Below, in pieces: positions 36,037 through 44,962 of a DNA stretch of 64,000 bases (position 1 is the stretch's first letter; each line of letters opens with the position of its first letter). A model generated the notes under the pieces. It did no database searches. It was not told where the DNA came from and worked only from the letters and a program-made list of their open reading frames with translations. The position numbers were made by a program, and so were the translations under genes. Source of the stretch: Vagococcus sp. CY52-2 (GTDB lineage: Bacteria; Bacillota; Bacilli; Lactobacillales; Vagococcaceae); NCBI RefSeq assembly GCF_022655055.1, contig NZ_CP093384.1:930001-994000 (forward strand). Reading direction: 5' to 3'.

Positions 36037-37653
36037 TTATTCTGTTGCTTTATCTTTTCGTTTATAAAGACCAAACGTTAAAATAAAACTAATAAACATA
36101 ATAATGGAGGCAATACCAATTGTTTTAACCACACTATTTGTAAAGTTGTGATCTAATTTTGTAACGATATTAGCTTGAATTGATTTTGTTAAATGCAATG
36201 TTTCAGGATTTGATTGTTTTAACACACGAATAGATGATCCTGCACTATCAATCACACTTGATTCAAGTGAATGTTGGACTTGTGTTGGTAATCCAACATT
36301 GTCTAACGTATTTGGAATATCATGTTGTAATTGTAAACCAAATACTGTTCCAATAATCGCAATTCCTAAAGCTGAACCAATTTGACGAACAGTGGATTGA
36401 ATACTTGATCCTTGACCAGATTGAGCAGGAGGCACATCTTTTAATACAATTGACGTTAATTGAGCAGATGCAAAACCTAATCCGATACCGTATACGACTA
36501 ACCAAACAATAATCCAAGTTAAGCCATTATTTGGATCAACGGTTTTAAAGAAACCGAAAAATCCAAGTGTTTCTAGGAATAATCCAAGAGAAACAACAAA
36601 TGAAGCAGATGTTTTTTCAACAATAAAGGATGCCATTCCACCAGCTAAAAAGGCACCAAGTCCCATCATCGCTAAAATAGCACCTGATTTAATTGGACTA
36701 AGTGTTAAAATATTTTGTAAAAATAGTGGTAATAAGAATAATAAACCTGATTCCCCAATTGCTACAATTCCTGCAATCGTGTTACCCAATGAAAAACTTT
36801 TGAATTTAAATAGTGATAAATCAAGTAAATGAGATTTATTTGTTTTACTTAGATGTGCTTCCCAAACTAAGAATAAAGCAAAGAAAATAGCTCCTACAAC
36901 AAGTAGAGTTGGGATGATAGATAAGTTAAAGAGAGTGGGATGATCGCCTTTTACGTGCCACCAACCATAATTACGTCCTTCAATAATACCAAATACTAAT
37001 AAAATTAACCCAATAGTTGATAAAATAAAGCCAATAAAATCAAAACCGTTCGTCATCTTTTCACCATAAGTTTCAGGTAAAAATTTTAAAGCCGCTAAAA
37101 TAATAAATAATCCAATTGGTAAATTAATCCAGAAAATCCAATGCCATGTCATATAAGTGGTAAAATACCCACCTAACAATGGTCCAATAGCTGCCATACC
37201 AGAAATCACTGAGCCCCATACAGCAAAAGCGACAATACGATCTTTTCCAAAGAACAGTGCATTAACAGCTGATAAGGTAGTTGGTAAAACCGTAGCTCCT
37301 CCAATACCTTGCATGGTTCTAGCCGCTAACATAAAGGTAATATCTTTTGAAAAACTAGCCATTATAGAGCCAACTAAAAAAATAATGATTCCAGTAATGA
37401 GCATTTTTTTTCGACCAAAATTATCTGCAATGCGTCCCATGGTAATTAATAAAGAAGAGAAAATTAAAGAATAAAGCGTAATAATCCATTCAGCATCTGT
37501 AAAAGATAATTTTAAATCTTTCATAATGACGGGTAAAGACACATTAACAATGGTTCCATCTATTACAACTAGAGATACAGACAGAGCGAGTACGGCTAAT
37601 GCCCACCATTTATGTTTGACAGTTTGTTGTTGTGCAGTTGTAGTATCTGCCAC
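36037..37653 (-). CDS. MFS drug exporter, DHA2 (EmrB/QacA) family
   Basis: 538 residues, 14 membrane helices, which is the DHA2 count. Motif A MGRIADNFGRKKMLI, motif C-like GPLLGGYFTTYMTWHWIFWINLPIGL, and motif D1 near VVIDGTIVNVSLPVI are present. Probably proton-driven export of drugs or toxic organics; substrate not predictable. GTG at 37653 follows GAGGTG with 6-base spacing; the GTG at 37662 lies in that site. Divergent from nrdR with a palindrome-rich gap; no regulator gene adjacent. Confidence 0.92.
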   Translation of the reverse strand: MADTTTAQQQTVKHKWWALAVLALSVSLVVIDGTIVNVSLPVIMKDLKLSFTDAEWIITLYSLIFSSLLITMGRIADNFGRKKMLITGIIIFLVGSIMASFSKDITFMLAARTMQGIGGATVLPTTLSAVNALFFGKDRIVAFAVWGSVISGMAAIGPLLGGYFTTYMTWHWIFWINLPIGLFIILAALKFLPETYGEKMTNGFDFIGFILSTIGLILLVFGIIEGRNYGWWHVKGDHPTLFNLSIIPTLLVVGAIFFALFLVWEAHLSKTNKSHLLDLSLFKFKSFSLGNTIAGIVAIGESGLLFLLPLFLQNILTLSPIKSGAILAMMGLGAFLAGGMASFIVEKTSASFVVSLGLFLETLGFFGFFKTVDPNNGLTWIIVWLVVYGIGLGFASAQLTSIVLKDVPPAQSGQGSSIQSTVRQIGSALGIAIIGTVFGLQLQHDIPNTLDNVGLPTQVQHSLESSVIDSAGSSIRVLKQSNPETLHLTKSIQANIVTKLDHNFTNSVVKTIGIASIIMFISFILTFGLYKRKDKATE

Positions 37654-37704
37654 ATTGAACACCTCACTTAATATAGTTATTTACGTTTCTATACTACACC
37701 TAAA

Positions 37705-37719
37705 GTGACGATGTGTCAC
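37705..37719. promoter_or_regulatory. Inverted repeat near the exporter promoter
   Basis: GTGAC-GATGT-GTCAC, about 50 bases upstream of the exporter start, next to a minus-strand TATAGA-type -10. A repressor site is plausible. Confidence 0.35.
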
Positions 37720-37760
37720 ACAGTTTGCGATATTAACACATATTTTTTACATAGTCATAA

Positions 37761-37794
37761 AATAGTCACTATTTAAAGGTAAATAGTCACTATT
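37761..37794. repeat. Two tandem palindromes AATAGTCACTATT
   Basis: Identical 13-base palindromes at 37761-37773 and 37782-37794, 21 bases (two helical turns) apart, between the exporter and nrdR. A related element AATAGT-GCT-ACTATT lies at 37910-37924 and a partial one at about 37889. Phasing suggests cooperative binding of a regulator. Confidence 0.65.
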
Positions 37795-37960
37795 AAATAC
37801 AAAATAATTAGAAAAGATTTCTTGTTTTTTAGTATGGAGAAAAATTTGTTATAATGGCTTAATCTGTCTAAACTAGTTTGCCTATACCAATAGTGGTGTT
37901 ACATGTTATAATAGTGCTACTATTTTGTCTATTGAGACAGTTTATGAAGAGGTGAAAAAA

Positions 37961-38425
37961 ATGCAATGTCCAAAATGTAGCTATAATGGATCGCGAGTAG
38001 TAGATAGTCGTCCTGCAGATGACAATCGTGCTATTCGTCGTAGAAGAGAATGTGAAAAGTGTGGCTTTCGTTTTACCACATTCGAGCGTATTGAAGTTGC
38101 TCCTTTACTTGTTATAAAGAAAAATGGGGCAAGAGAAGAGTTTAATCGCGAAAAAATACTAAGAGGTTTGGTCCGTTCAGCTGAAAAAAGACCAGTGTCA
38201 ATGGATCAGATGGAACAAGTCGTTGAACGCATAGAAAATAGAGTCCGACAAAAAGGAGATAATGAAGTATCGACGAATCTAATTGGAGAATATGTCATGG
38301 AAGAATTAGTCAATCTTGATGAGATTGCCTATATTCGTTTTGCCAGTGTCTATCGCCAGTTTAAAGATATGAGTGTCTTTTTGAAAGAATTACAAGAAAT
38401 TATTGATAAAGAAAAACATGATTAG
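37961..38425 (+). CDS. nrdR: Transcriptional repressor NrdR
   Basis: 154 residues. Zinc ribbon MQCPKC...[17 protein letters not shown] at 1-45, followed by the ATP-cone domain (about 49-139, [29 protein letters not shown]). It senses ATP/dATP and represses ribonucleotide reductase genes at NrdR boxes. ATG after GAGGTG is used, not the TTG at 37925. Forms an operon with dnaB and dnaI. Two extended -10 elements lie upstream (37850-37855 and 37907-37912), the second within the AATAGT palindrome. Confidence 0.97.
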   Translation: MQCPKCSYNGSRVVDSRPADDNRAIRRRRECEKCGFRFTTFERIEVAPLLVIKKNGAREEFNREKILRGLVRSAEKRPVSMDQMEQVVERIENRVRQKGDNEVSTNLIGEYVMEELVNLDEIAYIRFASVYRQFKDMSVFLKELQEIIDKEKHD

Positions 38426-38447
38426 AAAGTGAAGTGAGTATTAGGTG

Positions 38448-39854
38448 ATGAACACACAGACCCATTTAAAGCCTAAAGATACATTTGAAGTTCATGGTTA
38501 TTGCCTGTTAAATGGAGAAGATACACGTGTTTTGAACCTACTGTATCAACCAATCATTGGTGGGAATGCTTTAATGCTATATCATAACTTATTAAGCAAT
38601 GTATCGGTATTTAAGAAACCAACCGCTCATTTTGTGTTACAAGATATAATAAATAATGGGCTTCAGGAATTATACCAATCACGTATCAAGTTAGAAGCTA
38701 TAGGTCTATTAAAAACTTATGTTAGAAAAAAAGATGAGGGGTATCATTATATCTATCTATTAGCAAATGTTTTACCACCGCATATTTTTTTAGCTGATGA
38801 TGTCTTGAGTCTATTATTATTAGACAGGGTGGGAGAACAACGATTTCAATTATTAGTTGACATGTTTCAACCTGATCAACCTGATTTATCAAATTATAGC
38901 GATATTACGAATAAGTATACTGATACGTTCCAGTTAAGTTCTGAGCGATTAATCCCATCTAATAAATTAATTGAACAAACAAATCAAATCATGAAGCAAA
39001 TGCCAACATCTGTTAAACCCACGCTAGAAAGTGAAACATTTGATTGGGAATTTTTCGTAGATAACTTGTCTGGTTTAAACATTGATCAAACCTTTTTAAC
39101 CAATGAATTTAAACCACTTGTTTACACAATTCATGGCTTATATGGCATAAATGAACTAGAGATGGTGAGTCATGTCAAATATTGTTTAGACTATGTCACA
39201 AACAAAATTGATGTGACAGAATTTAAACGTCATATTTATAAAAAATATCATCAAGCTAAATCGACAGCATTGAATGTAAAAAACAATCAAGTGACACCAT
39301 TAACGCTTAAAGAACAAGATCAAGCAATTGAACGTCATAAAAATGATTTGAAACATCAAGGATTTTCTCCAGAAGAGATTGCCGTGATTACATCGTGTGA
39401 AAGAATTGCCCCCCTTATTTTTTTAAAAGCCATTAAAGAACAAAAAAATGGATTTGTCGCGCAAAATGAACGTTGGACGATTGAAAATTTAAAAGCTCAA
39501 TCTAACTTGCCGGATGAAGTGATTAATATGTTAATTCATTATTCATTGGTCGTGTTAAACAATCCATCACTTAATCAAAATATGGTGAATACGATTGCGA
39601 ATAATTGGGCACAAAATAAAGTGTTTAAAGCATCTGAAGCTTTAAAACAAGTGAAAAACTTCAAACAAGAATCGACTAAGAAAGCAACAAGCAAGAATTA
39701 TCGTCGAAACTACTCGACAAAACCAACGAGAAAAGAAACATTACCAGACTGGGCGACAGATGACAGTCGAAAAGAAACGCCTCTTTCAGGAGAAGAATTA
39801 TCTCTGTTAGAGCAACAATTAAAGAAATTTAATCAAGGTGGTGAGTCATCATGA
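38448..39854 (+). CDS. dnaB: Replication initiation and membrane attachment protein DnaB
   Basis: 468 residues. DnaD/DnaB-type N-terminal winged helix region (DTRVLNLLYQPIIGGNALMLYHNLL), a second DnaB_2/DDBH2 region (about 300-400, with ERIAPLIFLKAIKEQKNGFVAQNERWTIENLKAQ), and a basic C-terminal tail. In Firmicutes it works with DnaD and DnaI to load helicase DnaC at oriC and in restart. It is not the helicase named DnaB in E. coli. Either GTG 38445 or ATG 38448 may start it. Overlaps dnaI by four bases. Confidence 0.94.
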   Translation: MNTQTHLKPKDTFEVHGYCLLNGEDTRVLNLLYQPIIGGNALMLYHNLLSNVSVFKKPTAHFVLQDIINNGLQELYQSRIKLEAIGLLKTYVRKKDEGYHYIYLLANVLPPHIFLADDVLSLLLLDRVGEQRFQLLVDMFQPDQPDLSNYSDITNKYTDTFQLSSERLIPSNKLIEQTNQIMKQMPTSVKPTLESETFDWEFFVDNLSGLNIDQTFLTNEFKPLVYTIHGLYGINELEMVSHVKYCLDYVTNKIDVTEFKRHIYKKYHQAKSTALNVKNNQVTPLTLKEQDQAIERHKNDLKHQGFSPEEIAVITSCERIAPLIFLKAIKEQKNGFVAQNERWTIENLKAQSNLPDEVINMLIHYSLVVLNNPSLNQNMVNTIANNWAQNKVFKASEALKQVKNFKQESTKKATSKNYRRNYSTKPTRKETLPDWATDDSRKETPLSGEELSLLEQQLKKFNQGGESS

Positions 39855-40783
39855 AACATATTAATCAACAACTGAATCGAACCGTTAATAACCAAAATAT
39901 CCAAGACCGTCTAGTTAAACTAATGGAAATTGTGCAAAAAGATCAAGATGTTCAAACGTTTATTGCAGAGCATCGTGATCAGTTGACCGATGATGATATT
40001 TTAAAAAGTTCAGCTAAACTATATGAGTTTGTCAAAGAAAAAGAAAAATTTCTTACCAATGACGCCAGTATGATTGCCCCAGGATACGAGCCAAAACTAT
40101 TTTTAAATCATCATTTTATTGATGTTACCTATGTTCCGACTGAAGAACTATTGAAGAAAAAAGAGTATGAGACCATTCGCAATCGCGTACAAGCCATTTC
40201 TATGCCAAAAGACATAAAAGACGCCTCATTAGATCAGTTTAATATTACGGCTGAGAGAAAAGAAGCATTGAGCGAAGCCATAATGTTTATGAATGATTAC
40301 TATGAAAACCCCAAAGAATTTCATCAAGGGCTGTACTTATATGGTACATTTGGCGTAGGAAAAACCTATTTGTTAGGAGCTATTGCGAATGGATTAGCAA
40401 CAAAAGGGATTCGAACGACCATTATCCATTTTCCAACCTTTTGTGTGGAGATGAAGCATTCCATTAAAGATGACAGCGTCGCATCAAAAATTGATACCGT
40501 AAAAAAAACACCCATCCTGATGCTGGATGATATCGGGGCTGATTCTATGAGTGCCTGGATACGAGATGATGTATTAGGAGTTATTTTACAATACCGTATG
40601 CAAGAAAAACTACCAACCTTTTTTTCTTCTAACTTAGATATGAAACAGTTAGAGGAAGAACACCTTCGTTTTTCACAAAAGGGAGACGATGAACCATTGA
40701 AAGCAAAACGTATTATGGAGCGAATTAAGTATCTTTCAAAGCAAATCACCATGATTGGTGAAAACCGCCGATTGGATAATTAA
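39851..40783 (+). CDS. dnaI: Helicase loader DnaI
   Basis: 310 residues. N-terminal helicase-binding domain (1-130) followed by an AAA+ ATPase with Walker A GTFGVGKT at 165-172, Walker B ILMLDDIGAD, and sensor segment TFFSSNLD. The N-terminal zinc-binding cysteines of Bacillus DnaI are not obvious. Loads the replicative helicase at the origin. ATGA overlap with dnaB couples the two. Confidence 0.95.
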   Translation: MKHINQQLNRTVNNQNIQDRLVKLMEIVQKDQDVQTFIAEHRDQLTDDDILKSSAKLYEFVKEKEKFLTNDASMIAPGYEPKLFLNHHFIDVTYVPTEELLKKKEYETIRNRVQAISMPKDIKDASLDQFNITAERKEALSEAIMFMNDYYENPKEFHQGLYLYGTFGVGKTYLLGAIANGLATKGIRTTIIHFPTFCVEMKHSIKDDSVASKIDTVKKTPILMLDDIGADSMSAWIRDDVLGVILQYRMQEKLPTFFSSNLDMKQLEEEHLRFSQKGDDEPLKAKRIMERIKYLSKQITMIGENRRLDN

Positions 40784-40813
40784 AGTAAACCCTATGATGT
40801 TATTAAAAACTGA

Positions 40814-40842
40814 TTGACAAAGGAATTACAGACTAGTATAAT
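40814..40842 (+). promoter_or_regulatory. Consensus promoter of yceD-rpmF
   Basis: TTGACA, exactly 17 bases, TATAAT: a perfect sigma-A promoter, fitting for a ribosomal-protein operon. Confidence 0.9.
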
Positions 40843-40869
40843 TATTTTTGTTGCTTAAGGAGTGATAGA

Positions 40870-41427
40870 ATGAAGTGGGCATTGTCCGAATTAAATAAGT
40901 TTAGAGGAAGTCAAGTTGATTTCTTAGAAACAATTGATTTATCAGCCTCTTTAAAGAAAAGAGAACCATCTATTATTGATATTTCTCCAATTAAAGTCAA
41001 TGGGTTTTTAGAAGTCGATGAGATAGGTTATTATGCTCATATGACGATGGAAACCATTCTTACTGTTCCATCATCTCGTTCGTTAGAACCTGTGGAATTG
41101 CCATTAAATCTTCTGATTGATGAAGAATACATGACACCAAAACAGTATGATGCATTGAAAGATGTACCAGAAGATGATAAAAACTTGATAATTATTTTGG
41201 AAAAAGATTTGATTGATTTAACAGAAGCAATTGAAGATTTTATCCTATTAAATTTACCATTACAAGTCTTAACAGAAGAAGAAAAGCAATCAACAGAATT
41301 ACCAAAAGGTGACTTTTGGCAAGTTGTTTCAGAAGATGATATTAAGGTAGAACACGAAACTGAAGCAGCATCAACCATTGATCCTCGTCTTGCTAAATTA
41401 TCTGACTTTTTCAAGGAAGATGAGTAG
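40870..41427 (+). CDS. YceD family protein (DUF177)
   Basis: 185 residues, acidic. Family pattern: MKWALSELNKFRGSQVDFLETIDLS at the start and the C-terminal IDPRLAKLSDFF that ends almost all members. Always encoded just before rpmF, and thought to affect ribosome or 23S rRNA maturation; mechanism unclear. Usual members have CxxC near PxxCxRC; here these cysteines are absent, as in some Firmicutes. Start after AAGGAGTG. Confidence 0.9.
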   Translation: MKWALSELNKFRGSQVDFLETIDLSASLKKREPSIIDISPIKVNGFLEVDEIGYYAHMTMETILTVPSSRSLEPVELPLNLLIDEEYMTPKQYDALKDVPEDDKNLIIILEKDLIDLTEAIEDFILLNLPLQVLTEEEKQSTELPKGDFWQVVSEDDIKVEHETEAASTIDPRLAKLSDFFKEDE

Positions 41428-41485
41428 TAGGATTGGAATATATGTGACTTGTCACGTATTTAAGTTAGTAGGGAGGTGTATCTAA

Positions 41486-41665
41486 ATGGCAGTACCAAAA
41501 AGAAAAACGTCAAAAGCTCGTAAAAATAGACGTCGTACTCATTACAAATTGTCTGCACCAGGTTTAACAGCTTGCAGTAACTGTGGTGAAATGAGAAAAT
41601 CTCATCATGTGTGCCCTTCATGTGGTCATTATGATGGAAAAGACGTTATGACTAAAGAAGCATAA
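41486..41665 (+). CDS. rpmF: 50S ribosomal protein L32
   Basis: 59 residues, too short for many gene tracks. Sequence begins [21 protein letters not shown] and has a zinc ribbon: [18 protein letters not shown] with two CxxC pairs, i.e. the zinc-binding (C+) form. Strong site GGGAGGTG before the ATG. Follows yceD, same promoter. Confidence 0.97.
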   Translation: MAVPKRKTSKARKNRRRTHYKLSAPGLTACSNCGEMRKSHHVCPSCGHYDGKDVMTKEA

Positions 41666-41686
41666 TTACATTTTTATAGAAAATGT

Positions 41687-41725
41687 AAAACCGTTAGACT
41701 AACCATGGAGTCTAACGGTTTTTTG
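41687..41725. terminator. Terminator between rpmF and plsY
   Basis: AAAACCGTTAGACT and AGTCTAACGGTTTT, perfect 14-base stem with 8-base loop, then TTG-TTTTT on the plus strand. The plsY stop codon (41712-41714, minus) lies within the right arm. Confidence 0.9.
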
Positions 41726-42344
41726 TTTTTCTTAAACCAAAATTTACTTTGCTTTCTGTCCCTGCTTTGATTCGCTTGATATTATCGCGGTGACGAATAA
41801 TAATAAATAATGTAATCGCCACAGCAAGTGTGGTTAATAACCAGTTTTGTTCAGCTAAAATAAATGGTGCATAAATTGGTAATACTATAGTAGAAATGGT
41901 AATAATAATCGCACTAATCATGCTTGATAAACTAACTGTACTAGTTAAAAATAAAAAGATGATAAACAAACTAGCTGAATAGATGAAAAAAGTCGGTGAA
42001 TAGGCTAGTAACATCCCAGCGCTTGTCGCCACAGCTTTACCACCTTTAAAGTGTCCAAATATTGGAAAAGTATGTCCCAATATCGCGGCGACACCAAACC
42101 ACAATGGATCAATTGATAAACCAAACCACATTGGTAAACAAGTTGCTACCGTTCCTTTTAGGATATCCATAAATAATACGGCTGTTCCAGCTCGTTTTCC
42201 TAATACACGGAAAGTATTGGTTGTCCCAGTATTACCACTACCAAATTCTCTAATATCTTTATGATAAAAAATCTTGCCAATCCAAACCCCTGATTGTATC
42301 GAGCCTAACAAGTAGGCTAATATAAATAACGAAATAGTTTTCAC
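41712..42344 (-). CDS. plsY: Acyl-phosphate glycerol-3-phosphate acyltransferase
   Basis: 210 residues, five membrane helices. Transfers acyl groups from acyl-phosphate (made by PlsX) to glycerol-3-phosphate, the first step in phospholipid synthesis. The three conserved loops are visible: GSGNTGTTNTFRVLGK, GHTFPIFGHFKGGKAVATS, and IRHRDNIKRI. GTG start after AAGGAGGA. Single gene, convergent with rpmF. Confidence 0.96.
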   Translation of the reverse strand: MKTISLFILAYLLGSIQSGVWIGKIFYHKDIREFGSGNTGTTNTFRVLGKRAGTAVLFMDILKGTVATCLPMWFGLSIDPLWFGVAAILGHTFPIFGHFKGGKAVATSAGMLLAYSPTFFIYSASLFIIFLFLTSTVSLSSMISAIIITISTIVLPIYAPFILAEQNWLLTTLAVAITLFIIIRHRDNIKRIKAGTESKVNFGLRKTKNR

Positions 42345-42475
42345 GTTGTATCCTCCTTAAGGTCAGTCATTATTTTACCATGAAATATACGGGTGAACAA
42401 TTGAGAGAGGCACTTTAAAGGAAGTAAATGGTAAATTTTGTTATAATTGACCTATAAAATAGGGAGGTCATTAAT

Positions 42476-42892
42476 ATGGCATATAAAGATTTAGGCGAAA
42501 AAAAAGTAAAAGAGATTTTAACTAATGCAAAGACTATCGCAGTTGTTGGTCTAAGTGATAATCCTGAAAAAACAAGTTACCGTGTAGCAGAAGTCATGCA
42601 AAATGCTGGATATAAGATTATTCCAGTTAATCCAATGAAAGAAGGGAAAACAATTTTAGGTGAAAAAGTCTATCCTTCTATTGAATCAGTTGATCAACCA
42701 ATTGATATTGTCGATGTCTTTAGACCAAGTTCAGCATTAGTTGATGTGGCGAAAGATTTCTTAAAATCAGATGCACCCGTTTTTTGGGCACAACTAGGAA
42801 TAGAAAATGATGAAGCAGCTGACCTTTTATATGATAGCGGGATAACAGATGTTATCATGAATCGCTGTATTAAAATCGAATTACAAAAATAA
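42476..42892 (+). CDS. CoA-binding domain protein (YccU type)
   Basis: 138 residues, one Rossmann CoA_binding_2 domain: TIAVVGLSDNPEKTSYRVAEVMQNAGYKIIPVNP, then IDIVDVFRPS and FWAQLGIEN, and the final NRCIKIEL. It resembles the CoA-binding domain of succinyl-CoA synthetase without a ligase partner; function unknown. TGT-TATAAT at 42439-42447 and AGGGAGG precede it. Own terminator. Confidence 0.92.
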   Translation: MAYKDLGEKKVKEILTNAKTIAVVGLSDNPEKTSYRVAEVMQNAGYKIIPVNPMKEGKTILGEKVYPSIESVDQPIDIVDVFRPSSALVDVAKDFLKSDAPVFWAQLGIENDEAADLLYDSGITDVIMNRCIKIELQK

Positions 42893-42922
42893 AAAACAAG
42901 TGCATTTTTGCACTTGTTTTTT
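42892..42922 (+). terminator. Terminator after the CoA-binding protein gene
   Basis: AAACAAGTGCA and TGCACTTGTTT, 11-base stem, TTTT loop, T run. Confidence 0.92.
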
Positions 42923-42999
42923 TAATCTTCCTTTACCGTTAATTTAATGTAAAAGTAAGGTAAAATATTCGTTTTTAAGACATTTTTTTGTAAATGTAA

Positions 43000-43027
43000 T
43001 TGCTTTTATATTGTTAAATGCTATAAT
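43000..43027 (+). promoter_or_regulatory. Promoter of the phn operon
   Basis: TTGCTT, 16 bases, TATAAT. No clear PhoP (TTAACA repeat) box was found upstream. Confidence 0.6.
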
Positions 43028-43075
43028 TTAAGAGTGTTCAAGTATGTGAATACAGACGATTAAAAGGAGGAACGA

Positions 43076-44134
43076 GTGTTGTTTAAAAAAGTTGTGAAGT
43101 ATACAGGTCTAGTTGCATTGGTAGCAACTTTAGGCGCATGTGGTAGCGATTCTGCTAAAGATAAAGGTAGCGAATCAAGTAAAGGTAAGGATGACAAAAC
43201 CATTGAAACATTATCAGTTGGTTTTGTCCCATCAAGAGATCCAGAGGAAATTGTTTCAGCAACAGAACCTCTGAAAGAATTAATGCAAAAAGAGTTAAAA
43301 GAACAAGGATACGATGTTAAAAAAATCGATATCACTGTTGGAACTAACTTTGAAGCTGTTGGTGAGTCACTAGATTCAGGTACACTTGACATTGGATTTA
43401 TTCCAGGTGGTACATATGTATTATATGATCAAGGGGCAGAACCTATCTTAACTGCAACACGTTCTGGATTGTCAATCGACTCAGACGAAGCAAAAGTTTG
43501 GAATGAAAATAAACCAACTGAGCCAACTGACAAACAAGTTGATTCTTACCGTGCGTTAATGATTGCTGGACCATCTTCAAAAGGCCAAGCAGTTGCTGAT
43601 AAAGTAAATAAAGGTGAAAAAGTATCATGGGATGATTTAAATAACCTTTCATGGAGTGTGATGAGTTCATCTTCTCCAGCTGGATATATTTACCCAAGTC
43701 TATGGTTAAACGAAAACTACGACAAAAAAATCACTGATTTAAAAAATATCGTTCAATCAGATTCTTACGGTAGTGCCTTTGCTCGTTTAGCTTCAGGTCA
43801 AGTTGATGTGGTATTAACTTATGCTGATGCTCGTCGTGACAATGAAGAAAACTGGAAAAAAGAGTTTGGCCGCAACAAATCTATCTGGGATGAAACAAAC
43901 GTTATTGGTGTAACACCAGCGATTTATAACGATACTATCTCAGTAAGTAAAAACTCAAAAACAATGACAGATGATTTGAAAAAAGCGTTACAAAAATCAT
44001 TTATCAACATCGCTAAAACAGATGAAGGTAAAAAAGTTATCGGTATCTACAGTCATGAAGGCTATGTCGAAGCAAATCCTAAAGACTATGATAATGAACG
44101 AAAAGCACAAAAATTAGTTCAAGACGCTAAATAA
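43076..44134 (+). CDS. phnD: Phosphonate/phosphate-ester ABC transporter, substrate-binding lipoprotein
   Basis: 352 residues. Lipoprotein signal with ATLGAC, modified C22. PhnD/PtxB/TauA-type binding protein: TLSVGFVPSRDPEE, IGFIPGGTYVLYD, SWSVMSSSSPAGYIYPSLWL and GSAFARLASGQVDVVLTY line the phosph(on)ate site. GTG 43076 or TTG 43079 starts it, both close to AAGGAGG. First gene of a five-gene operon; a hairpin after it may raise its level over the others. Ligand could be phosphonate, phosphite or a phosphate ester. Confidence 0.92.
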   Translation: MLFKKVVKYTGLVALVATLGACGSDSAKDKGSESSKGKDDKTIETLSVGFVPSRDPEEIVSATEPLKELMQKELKEQGYDVKKIDITVGTNFEAVGESLDSGTLDIGFIPGGTYVLYDQGAEPILTATRSGLSIDSDEAKVWNENKPTEPTDKQVDSYRALMIAGPSSKGQAVADKVNKGEKVSWDDLNNLSWSVMSSSSPAGYIYPSLWLNENYDKKITDLKNIVQSDSYGSAFARLASGQVDVVLTYADARRDNEENWKKEFGRNKSIWDETNVIGVTPAIYNDTISVSKNSKTMTDDLKKALQKSFINIAKTDEGKKVIGIYSHEGYVEANPKDYDNERKAQKLVQDAK

Positions 44135-44154
44135 ATTTAAGAAAAACGACACGT

Positions 44155-44195
44155 CAAACTGCGATCATCTCTTTTGATGATGGCAGTTTGTTTTT
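44155..44195 (+). terminator. Intra-operon attenuator/terminator between phnD and phnC
   Basis: CAAACTGC-G-ATCATC (44155-44169) pairs with GATGAT-G-GCAGTTTG (44176-44190) over 15 positions with one mismatch, loop of 6, followed by TTTTT. Since phnC starts 16 bases later without its own promoter, partial termination is likely. Confidence 0.75.
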
Positions 44196-44210
44196 AGAAA
44201 GGATTTTAAG

Positions 44211-44960
44211 ATGATAAAGTTTGATAATGTCCAAATGGTTTATCCAAATGGTTATGTGGGATTAAAAGATATTGATTTAGAAATTGAACAAGGTGAGTTT
44301 GTTGCAATCATCGGACTATCAGGAGCAGGTAAATCAACCTTAATTCGTTGCGTCAACCGTATGCATGACATTACAGAAGGAACATTGATGGTTAATGAGA
44401 CAAACGTTGGCAAAATTAAAGGAAAAGAAATTAGAGCGTTTCGTCGTCAAATTGGAATGATTTTCCAATCATTTAATTTGATTACTCGTGCAACTGTATT
44501 AAAAAATGTCATGATTTCGTCTGTTCCAGAACTTCCTTGGTGGAGACGTGTGTTTGGTATTTTTCCAGAAGACGTCAAAGTGACAGCTTTAGAGTCTCTT
44601 GATAACGTTGGAATTTTAGACAAAGCGTTTGTCAGAGTGGATCAACTATCTGGTGGGCAACAACAACGTGTGGCCTTAGCTAGAACACTCGCCAGTCATC
44701 CTGAAGTGATATTAGCCGATGAGCCAGTTGCCGCTCTTGATCCTGTCACAGCAAAAACGGTCATGGATGATTTTAAACGCATTAACAAAGATTTAAATAT
44801 TTCCGTATTAATTAATATTCACCATGTTGATTTGGCATTAGAATATGCTGATCGAGTGATTGGAATTAGACAAGGACAAATCGTGTATGATGGTCCATCA
44901 AAAGACGTGACAGAAGATGTGTTATCAACCATTTATGATGGGGATAAGAAAGGAGAGTAA
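44211..44960 (+). CDS. phnC: Phosphonate-type ABC transporter ATPase
   Basis: 249 residues. Walker A GLSGAGKST at 35-43, Q-loop GMIFQSFNLITRATV, signature LSGGQQQRVALAR, Walker B VILADEPVAALDP, H-loop INIHH. The sequence SSVPELPWWRRVFGIF in the helical domain is characteristic of PhnC. Energises import through the two PhnE subunits encoded next. Confidence 0.95.
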   Translation: MIKFDNVQMVYPNGYVGLKDIDLEIEQGEFVAIIGLSGAGKSTLIRCVNRMHDITEGTLMVNETNVGKIKGKEIRAFRRQIGMIFQSFNLITRATVLKNVMISSVPELPWWRRVFGIFPEDVKVTALESLDNVGILDKAFVRVDQLSGGQQQRVALARTLASHPEVILADEPVAALDPVTAKTVMDDFKRINKDLNISVLINIHHVDLALEYADRVIGIRQGQIVYDGPSKDVTEDVLSTIYDGDKKGE

Positions 44961-44962
44961 CC

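Noticed and set aside
37157-37474. Plus-strand ORF of 105 codons within the exporter
   Set aside because: Antisense to a conserved 14-helix transporter; low-complexity composition, no ribosome site.
37761-37794. CRISPR repeat pair
   Set aside because: Two 13-base palindromes with an 8-base gap are far too short for repeats and spacers; operator sites fit better.
40870-41665. Anything unusual in the yceD-rpmF unit
   Set aside because: Gene order, consensus promoter and terminator are standard in Firmicutes.
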